Below, piece after piece: positions 1-5,121 of a DNA stretch of 46,650 bases (its first letter is position 1; the number at the start of each line of letters is the position of its first letter). The position numbers and the translations under genes are program-made. The notes beneath the pieces were generated by a model. The model was not told the origin of the DNA. It searched no databases and was given only the letters and a program-made list of their open reading frames with translations. This DNA is from an uncultured candidate division WWE3 bacterium (GTDB lineage Bacteria; Patescibacteriota; WWE3; UBA101185; UBA10185), in the NCBI GenBank assembly GCA_938004185.1, contig CALKWN010000095.1, positions 1-46,650 of the forward strand, in the 5' to 3' direction.

Positions 1-35
1 TTGCTTTGGAGTCTCGGCTGGCTTCTTCTTTGAAC
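1..35. repeat. Terminal direct repeat (circular overlap)
   Basis: These 35 bases are identical to positions 46616-46650. One open reading frame continues without a break from position 1 into 46615, so the repeat is best explained as an assembly overlap of a circular molecule or a circularly permuted genome. It is much shorter than the direct terminal repeats that phages use for packaging. Confidence 0.95.
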
Positions 36-510
36 CTTCCAGCTGATAGGGCTTGCCTTTTTCTTTCGGCGCACCATCGTCTTCGGGATCGTCGCCGGTC
101 GCGACTAGAAAGGTTTTCATCAAGAAGTATTTCACGCAGCCTGTGTAGGCTTTGTAGAAACCCTTGTCGCCCTTGTCGGTGCCTTCGCCGAGAAAGATGG
201 ACTCGATGAACGAACCATCGTCAGCATCCACGAGCCGGAACTGCATTTTCACCGTGCTGAGTGTTCCTTCCTTGCTTTCTTTCGAATTTTCCTTTTCGGC
301 TGGTGGTGTCTTCGTGGCTTCCAGAACCGTAGCCGTGAACACTACGCCTTCTTCTGCCAGAATCGGTCTGATGTGGTCGGTCAGGTCGGCTTCGGTGACG
401 TAGTCGTAGTTGAAGAACTTGTTCTTGCCATTCTTCGGGACTCTCGAAATCTTCTGAAGCACCTTTGCCATCTTTTTGTAGATTCCTGGTTTTGTTTCGG
501 GTTCAAACAT
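1..510 (-). CDS. erf: ERF-family single-strand annealing recombinase, N-terminal part
   Basis: This is the first two thirds of a 256-residue protein whose end lies at 46355-46615 across the circular join. The ATG at 510 follows a GAGGGAGGG-type ribosome site. The N-terminal region contains the ERF-family pattern FFNYDYVTEADLTDHIRPIL, then a region rich in G, D and K that includes GEGTDKGDKGFYKAYTGCVKYFL, and a charged linker. ERF proteins are Rad52-like annealing proteins that pair complementary single strands during phage recombination and replication. SSB, a RusA-like resolvase and dUTPase lie further along the same operon, which fits. The length is typical of the family. Confidence 0.88.
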   Translation of the reverse strand, partial: MFEPETKPGIYKKMAKVLQKISRVPKNGKNKFFNYDYVTEADLTDHIRPILAEEGVVFTATVLEATKTPPAEKENSKESKEGTLSTVKMQFRLVDADDGSFIESIFLGEGTDKGDKGFYKAYTGCVKYFLMKTFLVATGDDPEDDGAPKEKGKPYQLEGSKKKPAETPKQ

Positions 511-512
511 TT

Positions 513-764
513 CTATTCCCTCCCTCGCTCATCTCTCCTGAGATATGTCGGCCCGATGAGCGCTTTCTCTGTCCATGGCCCATAGTAGCGCAATGGAATT
601 TGTCTTCCGCTTGTTGCAGGCGTGTGCGTCTCTTTCTCATAGTCTTTGGCCATCAGGGCGTTGTGACCCTGTTCTTGCAGTGTGCGGACTTTTACTTCCG
701 CTTCTTCCCATCCATCGCAAGTGGCGAGACGTTTGCCCGCCTCGTCGAAAATGAATACTTTCAA
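513..764 (-). CDS. Small hypothetical protein upstream of ERF
   Basis: This 83-residue protein has no recognised domain. I chose the TTG at 764 because AGAGGTGA lies 5 nt upstream; the frame stays open further upstream but has no comparable site. The N-terminus (KVFIFDEAGKRLATCDGWEEAE) looks like a short beta-hairpin followed by a helix. It lies 2 nt upstream of the ERF start and is probably co-translated with it. A tail-fibre-like origin cannot be argued. Function unknown. Confidence 0.6.
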   Translation of the reverse strand: MKVFIFDEAGKRLATCDGWEEAEVKVRTLQEQGHNALMAKDYEKETHTPATSGRQIPLRYYGPWTEKALIGPTYLRRDERGRE

Positions 765-778
765 ACGAATCACCTCTG

Positions 779-787
779 TGATATACT
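779..787 (+). promoter_or_regulatory. Extended -10 promoter candidate (plus strand)
   Basis: TGATATACT forms an extended -10 element with no recognisable -35. It sits about 20 nt upstream of a plus-strand terminator at 806-834, so the predicted transcript would be only about 40 nt. It resembles the stronger TGATATAATT promoters at 2831 and 4782. It may be chance. Confidence 0.3.
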
Positions 788-805
788 TTTCTTGGAATGA
801 TTTTC

Positions 806-834
806 GCAGCCGCTCTGGAAAGCGGCTTTTTTTC
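806..834 (+). terminator. Rho-independent terminator, plus strand
   Basis: A 7-bp stem AGCCGCT/AGCGGCT (808-814 with 821-827) and a 6-nt loop are followed by a run of seven T. The T run is on the plus strand only. All genes here are on the minus strand, so it would stop antisense transcription or end a tiny plus-strand RNA. Confidence 0.65.
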
Positions 835-1018
835 ATGCGTTCACAGTCTGTCTGGCTGGCCTGGAGAACCGAAGAATAACGCCCTTGTGCAGCCACTCGA
901 CCGGAAGCCTGTTCTCAACCGCCCACAAGTAGTGTCTCTCGGCTTCGATGGGGCTGTTCCCCTCGTACACTGGATACCCGTTCACTTCAACAACAACCGC
1001 AGCTCTCTCTTCTGTCAC
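833..1018 (-). CDS. Small hypothetical protein
   Basis: This 61-residue protein starts at GTG 1018, preceded by AAGGAGGAG. The start overlaps the stop of the gene ending at 1015 (GTGA), which indicates translational coupling. The N-terminal half (VVVEVNGYPVYEG) suggests a beta-hairpin, and the middle (AERHYLWAVENRLP) a helix. No family was recognised. Confidence 0.7.
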   Translation of the reverse strand: MTEERAAVVVEVNGYPVYEGNSPIEAERHYLWAVENRLPVEWLHKGVILRFSRPARQTVNA

Positions 1019-1260
1019 GCTAATCTCCTCCTTGTATCAAATTTCGCTGGCAGTATCTCTGCCAGCACGGTTTGTGAGTTCACCCTGATGTTGACTGGCT
1101 CTCTGAAAGTTGCGCCAGTCAACACTCCGCATATCTTTCTAGCGCTTTCTTCAATGTTGGGCTGTTCCCGAATGTGCGCTGTCGCAAGAATGTTCATCGA
1201 GAGATTGAACAACCTCTCTATCTCTATCGGTCGCAGCTCGAACTTCAGATACCTCGGCAT
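1015..1260 (-). CDS. Small hypothetical protein
   Basis: This 81-residue protein starts at ATG 1260 after GGGAGAGTGGCAGA. It is basic and helical in the first half (FELRPIEIERLFNLSMNILATAH) and ends in a GTGA overlap with the next gene. There is no recognisable domain. It overlaps the preceding gene by 110 bp in another frame. Confidence 0.65.
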   Translation of the reverse strand: MPRYLKFELRPIEIERLFNLSMNILATAHIREQPNIEESARKICGVLTGATFREPVNIRVNSQTVLAEILPAKFDTRRRLA

Positions 1261-1345
1261 TCTGCCACTCTCCCTTCTCCTTCAGTTTCTCAACCGTCGA
1301 ATACAGGGCTCTTCCGAGTCCTTCGAGCATTGCACGTGATTTCAA
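1151..1345 (-). CDS. Small hypothetical protein with TTG start
   Basis: The 64-residue frame starts at TTG 1345 with GGAGG 5 nt upstream. The first 30 residues (MLEGLGRALYSTVEKLKEKG) look like a genuine helix. The remainder overlaps the next gene by 110 bp and has less protein-like composition, so the translated stretch may mainly serve to load ribosomes onto the downstream gene. Confidence 0.5.
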   Translation of the reverse strand: MKSRAMLEGLGRALYSTVEKLKEKGEWQNAEVSEVRAATDRDREVVQSLDEHSCDSAHSGTAQH

Positions 1346-1354
1346 TTCATCCTC

Positions 1355-1393
1355 CAGAAAAAGACGGCGCTGGACACATTCCAGCCGCCGTCA
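1355..1393 (-). terminator. Rho-independent terminator, minus strand
   Basis: An 11-12 bp GC-rich stem, GACGGCGGCTGG/CCAGCGCCGTC with one bulge and a 7-nt loop, is followed on the minus strand by TTTTTCTGG. It separates the structured region at 1394-1552 from the gene starting at 1345, so read-through or antitermination would be needed for downstream early genes. Confidence 0.85.
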
Positions 1394-1552
1394 CGTAAAC
1401 TACCCGTCCACTACCTATGCTCAGGGAAGCTCATTAGGAAACCCTGAGCTGCCATGTTGCTGCTTTGGAGGTGTTTCACCTACCTTTCGTAATGGGATTT
1501 GGGTGCTGATTGCTTCCGGCTGCCAGCCGCGATGACTGGCAGTGAGAAAAAA
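1394..1552 (-). ncRNA. Structured leader or ncRNA candidate
   Basis: This 159-bp stretch has no gene. On the minus strand it contains three hairpins in a row: CTGCCAG/CTGGCAG (9-nt loop), AGGTG-AAA-CACCT, and CTCAGGG/CCCTGAG (15-nt loop). They run directly into the terminator at 1355-1393. The arrangement resembles a riboswitch-type or antitermination leader, or a free small RNA. It matches no class I can name. Confidence 0.35.
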
Positions 1553-1891
1553 TCAGTGCGTGTCGGGAACTCTCTCTTTCTTCCAGCCCTCGTCGGACTG
1601 GGCGTTGTCGAACTCCGCTTGCTTCTTTTTCTTCGCGTCCTCACGGAGTCCAAACGCCTTCATCTCGTGGTAGAAGATAGCCTGCTCAATGGCTTCTTCT
1701 TCGGTCAAAAGAACTTCTTCCGTGTACACGTGGCCGTCAATCGTAGCAAACGGCGAGCCAACGACGTACTCTACCCCGCGGGCAGTGACCTTGATCATTT
1801 CTACCGTCATTCTTTCGATGACACCGCATTCGGCCTTGTATCTAGAACACACGGTGTCGCCGATTCCGAACTTCACTTCGATTTGCTTCAT
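1553..1891 (-). CDS. Hypothetical early protein
   Basis: This 112-residue protein starts at ATG 1891, preceded by GGGAGGAAAAAAG; the in-frame extension to 1921 lacks such a site. The first half (KFGIGDTVCSRYKAECGVIERM) has the look of a small SH3-like or KOW-like beta barrel. The second half is helical and ends in a charged K-rich tail. It follows the HTH gene and a terminator. Function unknown. Confidence 0.72.
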   Translation of the reverse strand: MKQIEVKFGIGDTVCSRYKAECGVIERMTVEMIKVTARGVEYVVGSPFATIDGHVYTEEVLLTEEEAIEQAIFYHEMKAFGLREDAKKKKQAEFDNAQSDEGWKKERVPDTH

Positions 1892-1942
1892 CTTTTTTCC
1901 TCCCAACTGGATACTTAACATATATGTTCACTTTCTCATGCG

Positions 1943-1974
1943 AAAAAGAGCTGGCAGGGTCTCGTTCTGCCAGC
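1943..1974 (-). terminator. Rho-independent terminator, minus strand
   Basis: The stem CTGGCAG/CTGCCAG (1951-1957 with 1967-1973) is followed on the minus strand by CTCTTTTTCG. It lies between the HTH gene and the next early gene, the second consecutive terminator in the early leader region. Confidence 0.75.
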
Positions 1975-2006
1975 CGAAAAGGGGGTTTCTTTGCTAATCG
2001 AGTCTA

Positions 2007-2207
2007 TTACAAGGAGGTGTCGTGTCGAAGCGCGTCATCAAGAATCTCGACGATTCCGTGAAGACGCTCTGGCTTGAAGAGTTTTGCTTTGCCGTGCATG
2101 GCGTCGGGTTTTATCTGGTAGTGGCTAATAATGCCACTCAGCATGCTTCTATCTATCCCGTGCCTTCTTGCGTACTCAGTCACGCTAATCATAAACGTCG
2201 GTTCCAC
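2007..2207 (-). CDS. Small HTH DNA-binding protein
   Basis: This 66-residue protein has a helix-turn-helix pattern, SVTEYARRHGIDRSMLSGII, near the N-terminus, followed by a short wing-like segment (AKLFKPERLHGIVEIL). The layout recalls MerR-like or excisionase-like small DNA-binding proteins. The GTG at 2207 has AAAGGAGTG upstream. It is the first gene leftward from the 618-bp control region, so it is probably an early regulator. No integrase accompanies it, so an excisionase role is not supported. Confidence 0.75.
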   Translation of the reverse strand: MEPTFMISVTEYARRHGIDRSMLSGIISHYQIKPDAMHGKAKLFKPERLHGIVEILDDALRHDTSL

Positions 2208-2371
2208 TTTCTATCACTCCTTTAAAAGTTTGTTCTCTCCACAATCACTGACTCTGGAGAAAAGAAACCTAATGACACATAGCCCTGTCCGTTTGATTCG
2301 CTTCGCCTGGATTCCACGGGCGGCCTTCGGAGCTATGCTGGTTTTCAAAGAACGCTGGTGCCTACAACACT

Positions 2372-2414
2372 ATGATACACATCTTCTATACACATTGAAA
2401 CTCGACATATACAC
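2372..2414 (-). promoter_or_regulatory. Possible early leftward promoter with ATACAC repeats
   Basis: On the minus strand a weak TTTCAA (2395-2400) and TATCAT (2372-2377) are 17 bp apart, upstream of the HTH gene. Three direct GTGTAT copies overlap it (13- and 21-bp spacing). They could be operators for one of the phage HTH proteins. The match to the consensus promoter is poor. Confidence 0.3.
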
Positions 2415-2567
2415 GATGAGACGGAATGAGACGTAGTTATTATCATTTTTCTCGCTCGTGCTACTTCTTTTGCTACATTTTGATACTTTTGGGTTATTCT
2501 ATTCGTGTGGACCAGACAGACGATACAGAAAGTCGAAGTTCTTCCCGACTACGTGAGAATCTTCCCC

Positions 2568-2596
2568 AAATAAAAAGTCTCTCGAAAGAGAGACTC
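2568..2596 (-). terminator. Rho-independent terminator, minus strand
   Basis: The perfect 8-bp stem AGTCTCTC/GAGAGACT (2576-2583, 2588-2595) has a 4-nt loop and is followed on the minus strand by TTTTTATTT. It would end leftward transcripts that read past 3224 and run antisense through the plus-strand gene. Confidence 0.8.
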
Positions 2597-2712
2597 TTCA
2601 CCGTACTTTGAATACCGAATTGGGTTTCGAGAGTGGCAGCCCCACGGCACAGCCGTTAGATGTGCGTACCGACTCTCAAAATCCGGTGACATTTCTCAGA
2701 ATCCTTGCGAGA

Positions 2713-2787
2713 ATCGCTCGGGTTGCATTTTCTTTTGTGGGGTATATGATTCTATGTATCGACACAAAATCTTTCAACCTGAGCGAT
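2713..2787. repeat. Nested long inverted repeat
   Basis: The outer arms at 2713-2725 and 2775-2787 pair over 13 bp with one G-T wobble. Inner arms TTTTGTG (2733-2739) and CACAAAA (2763-2769) pair over 7 bp around a 23-nt apical loop. The fold would work as RNA on either strand or as a cruciform. It sits 40-130 bp upstream of the leaderless gene at 2844. Its role is unknown: operator, structured leader or replication element are all possible. Confidence 0.6.
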
Positions 2788-2828
2788 CCTGCGGGGTGTT
2801 TTTCGACGGCCCACGAAAAAGCGAAGAC

Positions 2829-2837
2829 TGATATAAT
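2829..2837 (+). promoter_or_regulatory. Extended -10 promoter for a leaderless mRNA
   Basis: TG-A-TATAAT, with the TATAAT at 2832-2837, lies 6 nt before the ATG at 2844. Transcription would start at about the A of that ATG. There is no -35 and no ribosome site. The hairpin TTTTTCG/CGAAAAA (2799-2805 with 2814-2820) occupies the usual -35 position. Confidence 0.7.
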
Positions 2838-2843
2838 TCTTTC

Positions 2844-3227
2844 ATGGCAAAACTAGAAAGAGAAGAATATGGAGCTTGCGAAGATTGCGGAAAGATTCTT
2901 CATATCTCCGAGATGTCTGAGAGATTCAGAATATGGCTATGCCCCGACTGCCGACTGGAACGTAGGCGCAAAGTTTGTCGCAAGTGGTATGCGGAAAACA
3001 AAGAGAAAGTCAAGGCCAAGACTCGCGAAAGAGAGAAAAAACAGAAAGCCGAGAATCCGGGACTGTACCGCGCGATTCACAGCTACTTTGCCATGAGACG
3101 CGAGCAACGAGAAAAAGCTGAAGACATCGACGCGTTTCGAAAGAGAAAGCGAGAATATATGCGAGAATACCTGAAAAAGAAAAGGCAGCCGAAGCTGCCT
3201 AGTGAGTCTGAATCTGAATCTGATTAA
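2844..3227 (+). CDS. Zinc-ribbon basic protein, plus strand
   Basis: This 127-residue protein is the only clear plus-strand gene. It opens with a zinc-binding pair, CEDC near residue 12 and CPDC near residue 33. A long basic helical region follows (KWYAENKEKVKAKTREREKK, later RKRKREYMREYLKKK), ending in an acidic ESESESD tail. Such K/R/E-rich segments accompany HNH nucleases, but no HNH motif is visible here. It may be a nucleic-acid-binding regulator. Its stop shares TTAA with the stop of the convergent gene ending at 3224. Confidence 0.78.
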   Translation: MAKLEREEYGACEDCGKILHISEMSERFRIWLCPDCRLERRRKVCRKWYAENKEKVKAKTREREKKQKAENPGLYRAIHSYFAMRREQREKAEDIDAFRKRKREYMREYLKKKRQPKLPSESESESD

Positions 3228-3514
3228 GCGTCGTACTCTTCGCCGAACTGCTCGAACAGCCACAGAATGACTGCCCAGCGGTCGAAGCTGTCCGCGTCTC
3301 CATAGGTATCTACTCTCTTCTGAACTTCTTCCCTGTTCAGGTTGTCGTTCTCGGCGAACCACTCGTCGGGGATGAGTTCATAGGCGAGCGTCCAGTTGTC
3401 GTCTCTATCCAGCACCGCTGCAATGGCCGGTTCAAGTTCGTTGTTGTCCCAGTTTCTTCTCTCTTCCTCAATTTTCTGAAACAGTTTCTTCTGAACAAAT
3501 TCTCTCGTTGACAT
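3224..3514 (-). CDS. Hypothetical acidic protein
   Basis: This 96-residue acidic protein starts at ATG 3514 after AAAAGGAGGGG. It is mainly helical and rich in W and D (WTLAYELIPDEWFAEND, WAVILWLFEQFGEEYDA). No known domain. It is the last gene of the three-gene unit 4592-3224 and converges on the plus-strand zinc-ribbon gene with overlapping stops. Confidence 0.72.
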   Translation of the reverse strand: MSTREFVQKKLFQKIEEERRNWDNNELEPAIAAVLDRDDNWTLAYELIPDEWFAENDNLNREEVQKRVDTYGDADSFDRWAVILWLFEQFGEEYDA

Positions 3515-3581
3515 CTTTACCCCTCCTTTTGGCTTCTAAAGCCTCTCGGGAAGGAGCCTTCCGACTCCCTCCGAAGAAGAT

Positions 3582-4271
3582 TCAGACTTCCGCGAGAACG
3601 TCCTCGATGTCAAGGTCTTTCAGGTCGAAGAACAACGACTCTTCGTCCGCATCCGGTCTGTCGTTCCCCGAAAGGCGGAAGAGATAAACGTAAGATGGTG
3701 TGTGGGTCGAAGCTGACTCTTTTACCACTGCCAGTTTCTCTGTTTCGGTATCCCACACTAGGCATCCATCAATCGAGCCATTCTTCCACACATCGGCAGC
3801 CACGAGAAGTTCGTCTGCCGTCTTGCTGAAGTCCTGCTCGTACCATGCGTCGAGGATTTTCTCTTTCAAAGTCGGCTCGTTCAGCAATCCCCTTCTGACG
3901 CAAGCATTTCTAACTGAATGAATTTCGTCGAGTTCGAGATATCCCTGAAGGTCTGAGAAGATGTCTTTCTTGTCTTGTTCGTCGAGAAGCCCATCGTAGT
4001 TCTTGTAGATTGTCACTCCTTTTTCGGCTTCGAGCGGAAGAGCTATGGTTTCGTACCTTTCGGCTTCCTCGACGGTTATCCCCAGCTCCTCACAAACACC
4101 TTCAAGACTGTCGGTTCCCCACACTACCACAAACGCAAACCTCTCTGCCATGCCGCACACCTCCTTGATATATGTTTCCAGATGCTTCTGTTTCTTGAGA
4201 CCGTTCTGAACCAACCAGATATCATATGCCTTCGCAGTTCTGTCATCGAGTGCTACGCAAACATTCTTCAT
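3582..4271 (-). CDS. Hypothetical protein with a strong internal start
   Basis: The frame encodes 229 residues from ATG 4271. The first 40 resemble a short helical or ribbon-helix-helix-like peptide (VALDDRTAKAYDIWLVQNGL). Residue 41 is an ATG at 4151 with a near-perfect AAGGAGGTG site 6 nt upstream. A second product of 189 residues starting MAERFAFVVVWG is therefore likely, or two former genes have fused. The C-terminal part is acidic and has no recognised domain. Confidence 0.72.
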   Translation of the reverse strand: MKNVCVALDDRTAKAYDIWLVQNGLKKQKHLETYIKEVCGMAERFAFVVVWGTDSLEGVCEELGITVEEAERYETIALPLEAEKGVTIYKNYDGLLDEQDKKDIFSDLQGYLELDEIHSVRNACVRRGLLNEPTLKEKILDAWYEQDFSKTADELLVAADVWKNGSIDGCLVWDTETEKLAVVKESASTHTPSYVYLFRLSGNDRPDADEESLFFDLKDLDIEDVLAEV

Positions 4272-4290
4272 CTCTTCCCCTCCTTCATGT

Positions 4291-4309
4291 GGGGAGCTGT
4301 TCGCTCCCC
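4291..4309 (-). other. Intercistronic RNA hairpin
   Basis: The perfect 7-bp stem GGGGAGC/GCTCCCC with a 5-nt loop lies between the genes ending at 4314 and starting at 4271. No T run follows, so it is more likely an mRNA processing or stability element than a terminator. Confidence 0.4.
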
Positions 4310-4313
4310 TGGT

Positions 4314-4592
4314 CTATATTGTCTGCTCGGTTATGTCTTCAAGTAGTTTCACGAACGCTATGCTTACGAGTGTTTCGATATGGTCGTTCATGTCGTGGTC
4401 TTTCTTTCCTATTGCAATTGTTCCTGGGTCGAATATGATTTGGTCTGACTCTAAAACTTCGAATTTTGCCTTTCTCTCGTACCAGTCGTTTTGTCTGGAA
4501 TAAACTAGAACGAGATGCGGTCTGTCTTTAGCTGTCTCAAGCGCGAACCTTATGTCTTCTGCTGTTACTCGTATCTGTTCTGCTGTTTTCAT
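4314..4592 (-). CDS. Hypothetical protein
   Basis: This 92-residue protein starts at ATG 4592 with GAGGAGG upstream. It has alternating helix and strand predictions (AEQIRVTAEDIRFALETAKD, then LVLVYSRQNDWYERKAKFEV). No family recognised. It is the first gene of the short leftward unit downstream of the 4.6-4.9 kb intergenic region and is probably driven by the extended -10 promoter at 4629-4637. Confidence 0.7.
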   Translation of the reverse strand: MKTAEQIRVTAEDIRFALETAKDRPHLVLVYSRQNDWYERKAKFEVLESDQIIFDPGTIAIGKKDHDMNDHIETLVSIAFVKLLEDITEQTI

Positions 4593-4628
4593 GCTGTTTT
4601 TTCCTCCTCTTTGTGCTTCCTTGATAAT

Positions 4629-4637
4629 ACTATATCA
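4629..4637 (-). promoter_or_regulatory. Extended -10 promoter for the 4592-3224 unit
   Basis: On the minus strand TG-A-TATAGT lies 37 nt upstream of the ATG at 4592. No clear -35 was seen. It shares the TGATATA core with the plus-strand promoters at 2829 and 4782. Confidence 0.5.
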
Positions 4638-4728
4638 TGGTTTCATGGGATTAGTATTTACGATTAAGTAAGAGAATGATTAAGAATAGATACATATGAT
4701 AAGCAACAAAAAAAGAAGGCTCTGAATC

Positions 4729-4763
4729 ACCCACAAATATTTAACGCTTAAATATTTGTGGGT
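4729..4763. repeat. Perfect 16-bp-arm palindrome, operator candidate
   Basis: ACCCACAAATATTTAA (4729-4744) and its exact complement (4748-4763) flank CGC. It lies about 20 bp upstream of the plus-strand -10 element and about 90 bp upstream of the minus-strand one. A 35-bp perfect dyad between divergent promoters is typical of a dimeric repressor operator. The HTH proteins at 2007, 37422 and 41988 are candidate binders. Confidence 0.8.
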
Positions 4764-4781
4764 ACGCACGATCGCAGAGAG

Positions 4782-4790
4782 TGATATAAT
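4782..4790 (+). promoter_or_regulatory. Extended -10 promoter (plus strand)
   Basis: TG-A-TATAAT is identical over ten bases (TGATATAATT) to the promoter of the leaderless gene at 2844. There is no good -35. It points toward the small RNA candidate that follows. Confidence 0.6.
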
Positions 4791-4796
4791 TAAAAC

Positions 4797-4868
4797 AACT
4801 GATGAATCAAACTAGATTCCATTAACCGGCCTTCACTGTTGCCAGCAGTCGAAGGCCTTCTTCTTTTG
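4797..4868 (+). ncRNA. Candidate small RNA of about 70 nt
   Basis: Its limits are set by an extended -10 promoter and a strong terminator. The body is about 30 nt of unstructured sequence containing a 7-codon ATG frame at 4802, then the terminator hairpin. It runs opposite to every neighbouring gene. It could be a trans-acting RNA or a vestigial leader; no target is evident. Confidence 0.45.
4828..4866 (+). terminator. Rho-independent terminator, plus strand
   Basis: The stem GGCCTTC-ACTG pairs with CAGT-(C bulge)-GAAGGCC around a 7-nt loop and is followed by TTCTTCTTTTGC. It ends the plus-strand small RNA. Confidence 0.75.
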
Positions 4869-4871
4869 CAA

Positions 4872-4900
4872 CAAAAAAAGCCCCCAGCTTTCGCCAGGGG
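4872..4900 (-). terminator. Late operon terminator, minus strand
   Basis: The stem CCCCTGGC-GAAA-GCTGGGGG is followed on the minus strand by a run of T (rc of 4873-4879). It ends the long leftward late transcript just after the last lysis-block gene. Confidence 0.85.
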
Positions 4901-4923
4901 TGTGTTGCGTGTTGCGGGAGGGG

Positions 4924-5121
4924 TTAAAAGCGTATCTCGAACCCGGCGAATATGCCGGGCTTTGCTCTGAAATCAAGATTCCCGATGTTCTTCCACGGAT
5001 ACGTAGCTCCGCCGTGCAACGAGACGGGCAAGTCGAGCTTCCACGCCAGCGTACCGGCTACGAGCTCGTCGTTCCCGCCGACGTTCAGTGACAGTCTGCC
5101 AGACTCAATTAGTCTCACCAT
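4924..5121 (-). CDS. Small protein with outer-membrane-like C-terminus
   Basis: This 65-residue protein starts at ATG 5121, overlapping the holin stop by 17 bp. Alternating hydrophobic strands (GTLAWKLDLPVSLHGGAT, then KPGIFAGFEIRF) end in phenylalanine, like the terminal strand of an outer membrane beta barrel. It is far too short to be a barrel by itself. A role in lysis of a diderm envelope is conceivable but unproven. Confidence 0.6.
   Translation of the reverse strand: MVRLIESGRLSLNVGGNDELVAGTLAWKLDLPVSLHGGATYPWKNIGNLDFRAKPGIFAGFEIRF

Larger units (their letters stand above)
2226..2843. other. Main intergenic control region
   Basis: No convincing gene lies in these 618 bp. The region holds three ATACAC repeats (2375, 2388, 2409), a possible leftward promoter, a minus-strand terminator at 2568-2596, a long nested inverted repeat at 2713-2787, a further hairpin at 2799-2820, and the extended -10 promoter of the plus-strand gene. 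It separates the leftward early genes from the rightward gene at 2844, as expected of an early control or switch region. Confidence 0.6.
4593..4923. other. Intergenic region between late operon end and short unit
   Basis: These 331 bp carry, from left to right, a minus-strand extended -10 promoter (4629-4637), a perfect palindrome (4729-4763), a plus-strand extended -10 promoter (4782-4790), a candidate small RNA (4797-4868) and back-to-back terminators for both strands (4828-4866 plus, 4872-4900 minus). No protein gene was seen apart from a 7-codon ATG frame inside the RNA. Confidence 0.75.

Noticed and set aside
1..35. Packaging-related direct terminal repeat
   Set aside because: At 35 bp it is far shorter than phage terminal repeats, and an open frame runs across it, so assembly overlap of a circle is the simpler reading.
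2007..2207. Excisionase
   Set aside because: The HTH resembles Xis-type proteins, but without an integrase the assignment has no support.
2937..3362. 141-residue minus-strand frame, Arg-rich
   Set aside because: It is the antisense shadow of the plus-strand zinc-ribbon gene (2844-3227) and has no ribosome site; the plus-strand protein has zinc ligands and a proper promoter.
4729..4763. Palindrome as a minus-strand terminator
   Set aside because: The T run is 12-15 nt away rather than immediately after the stem, and the late operon already ends at 4872-4900.
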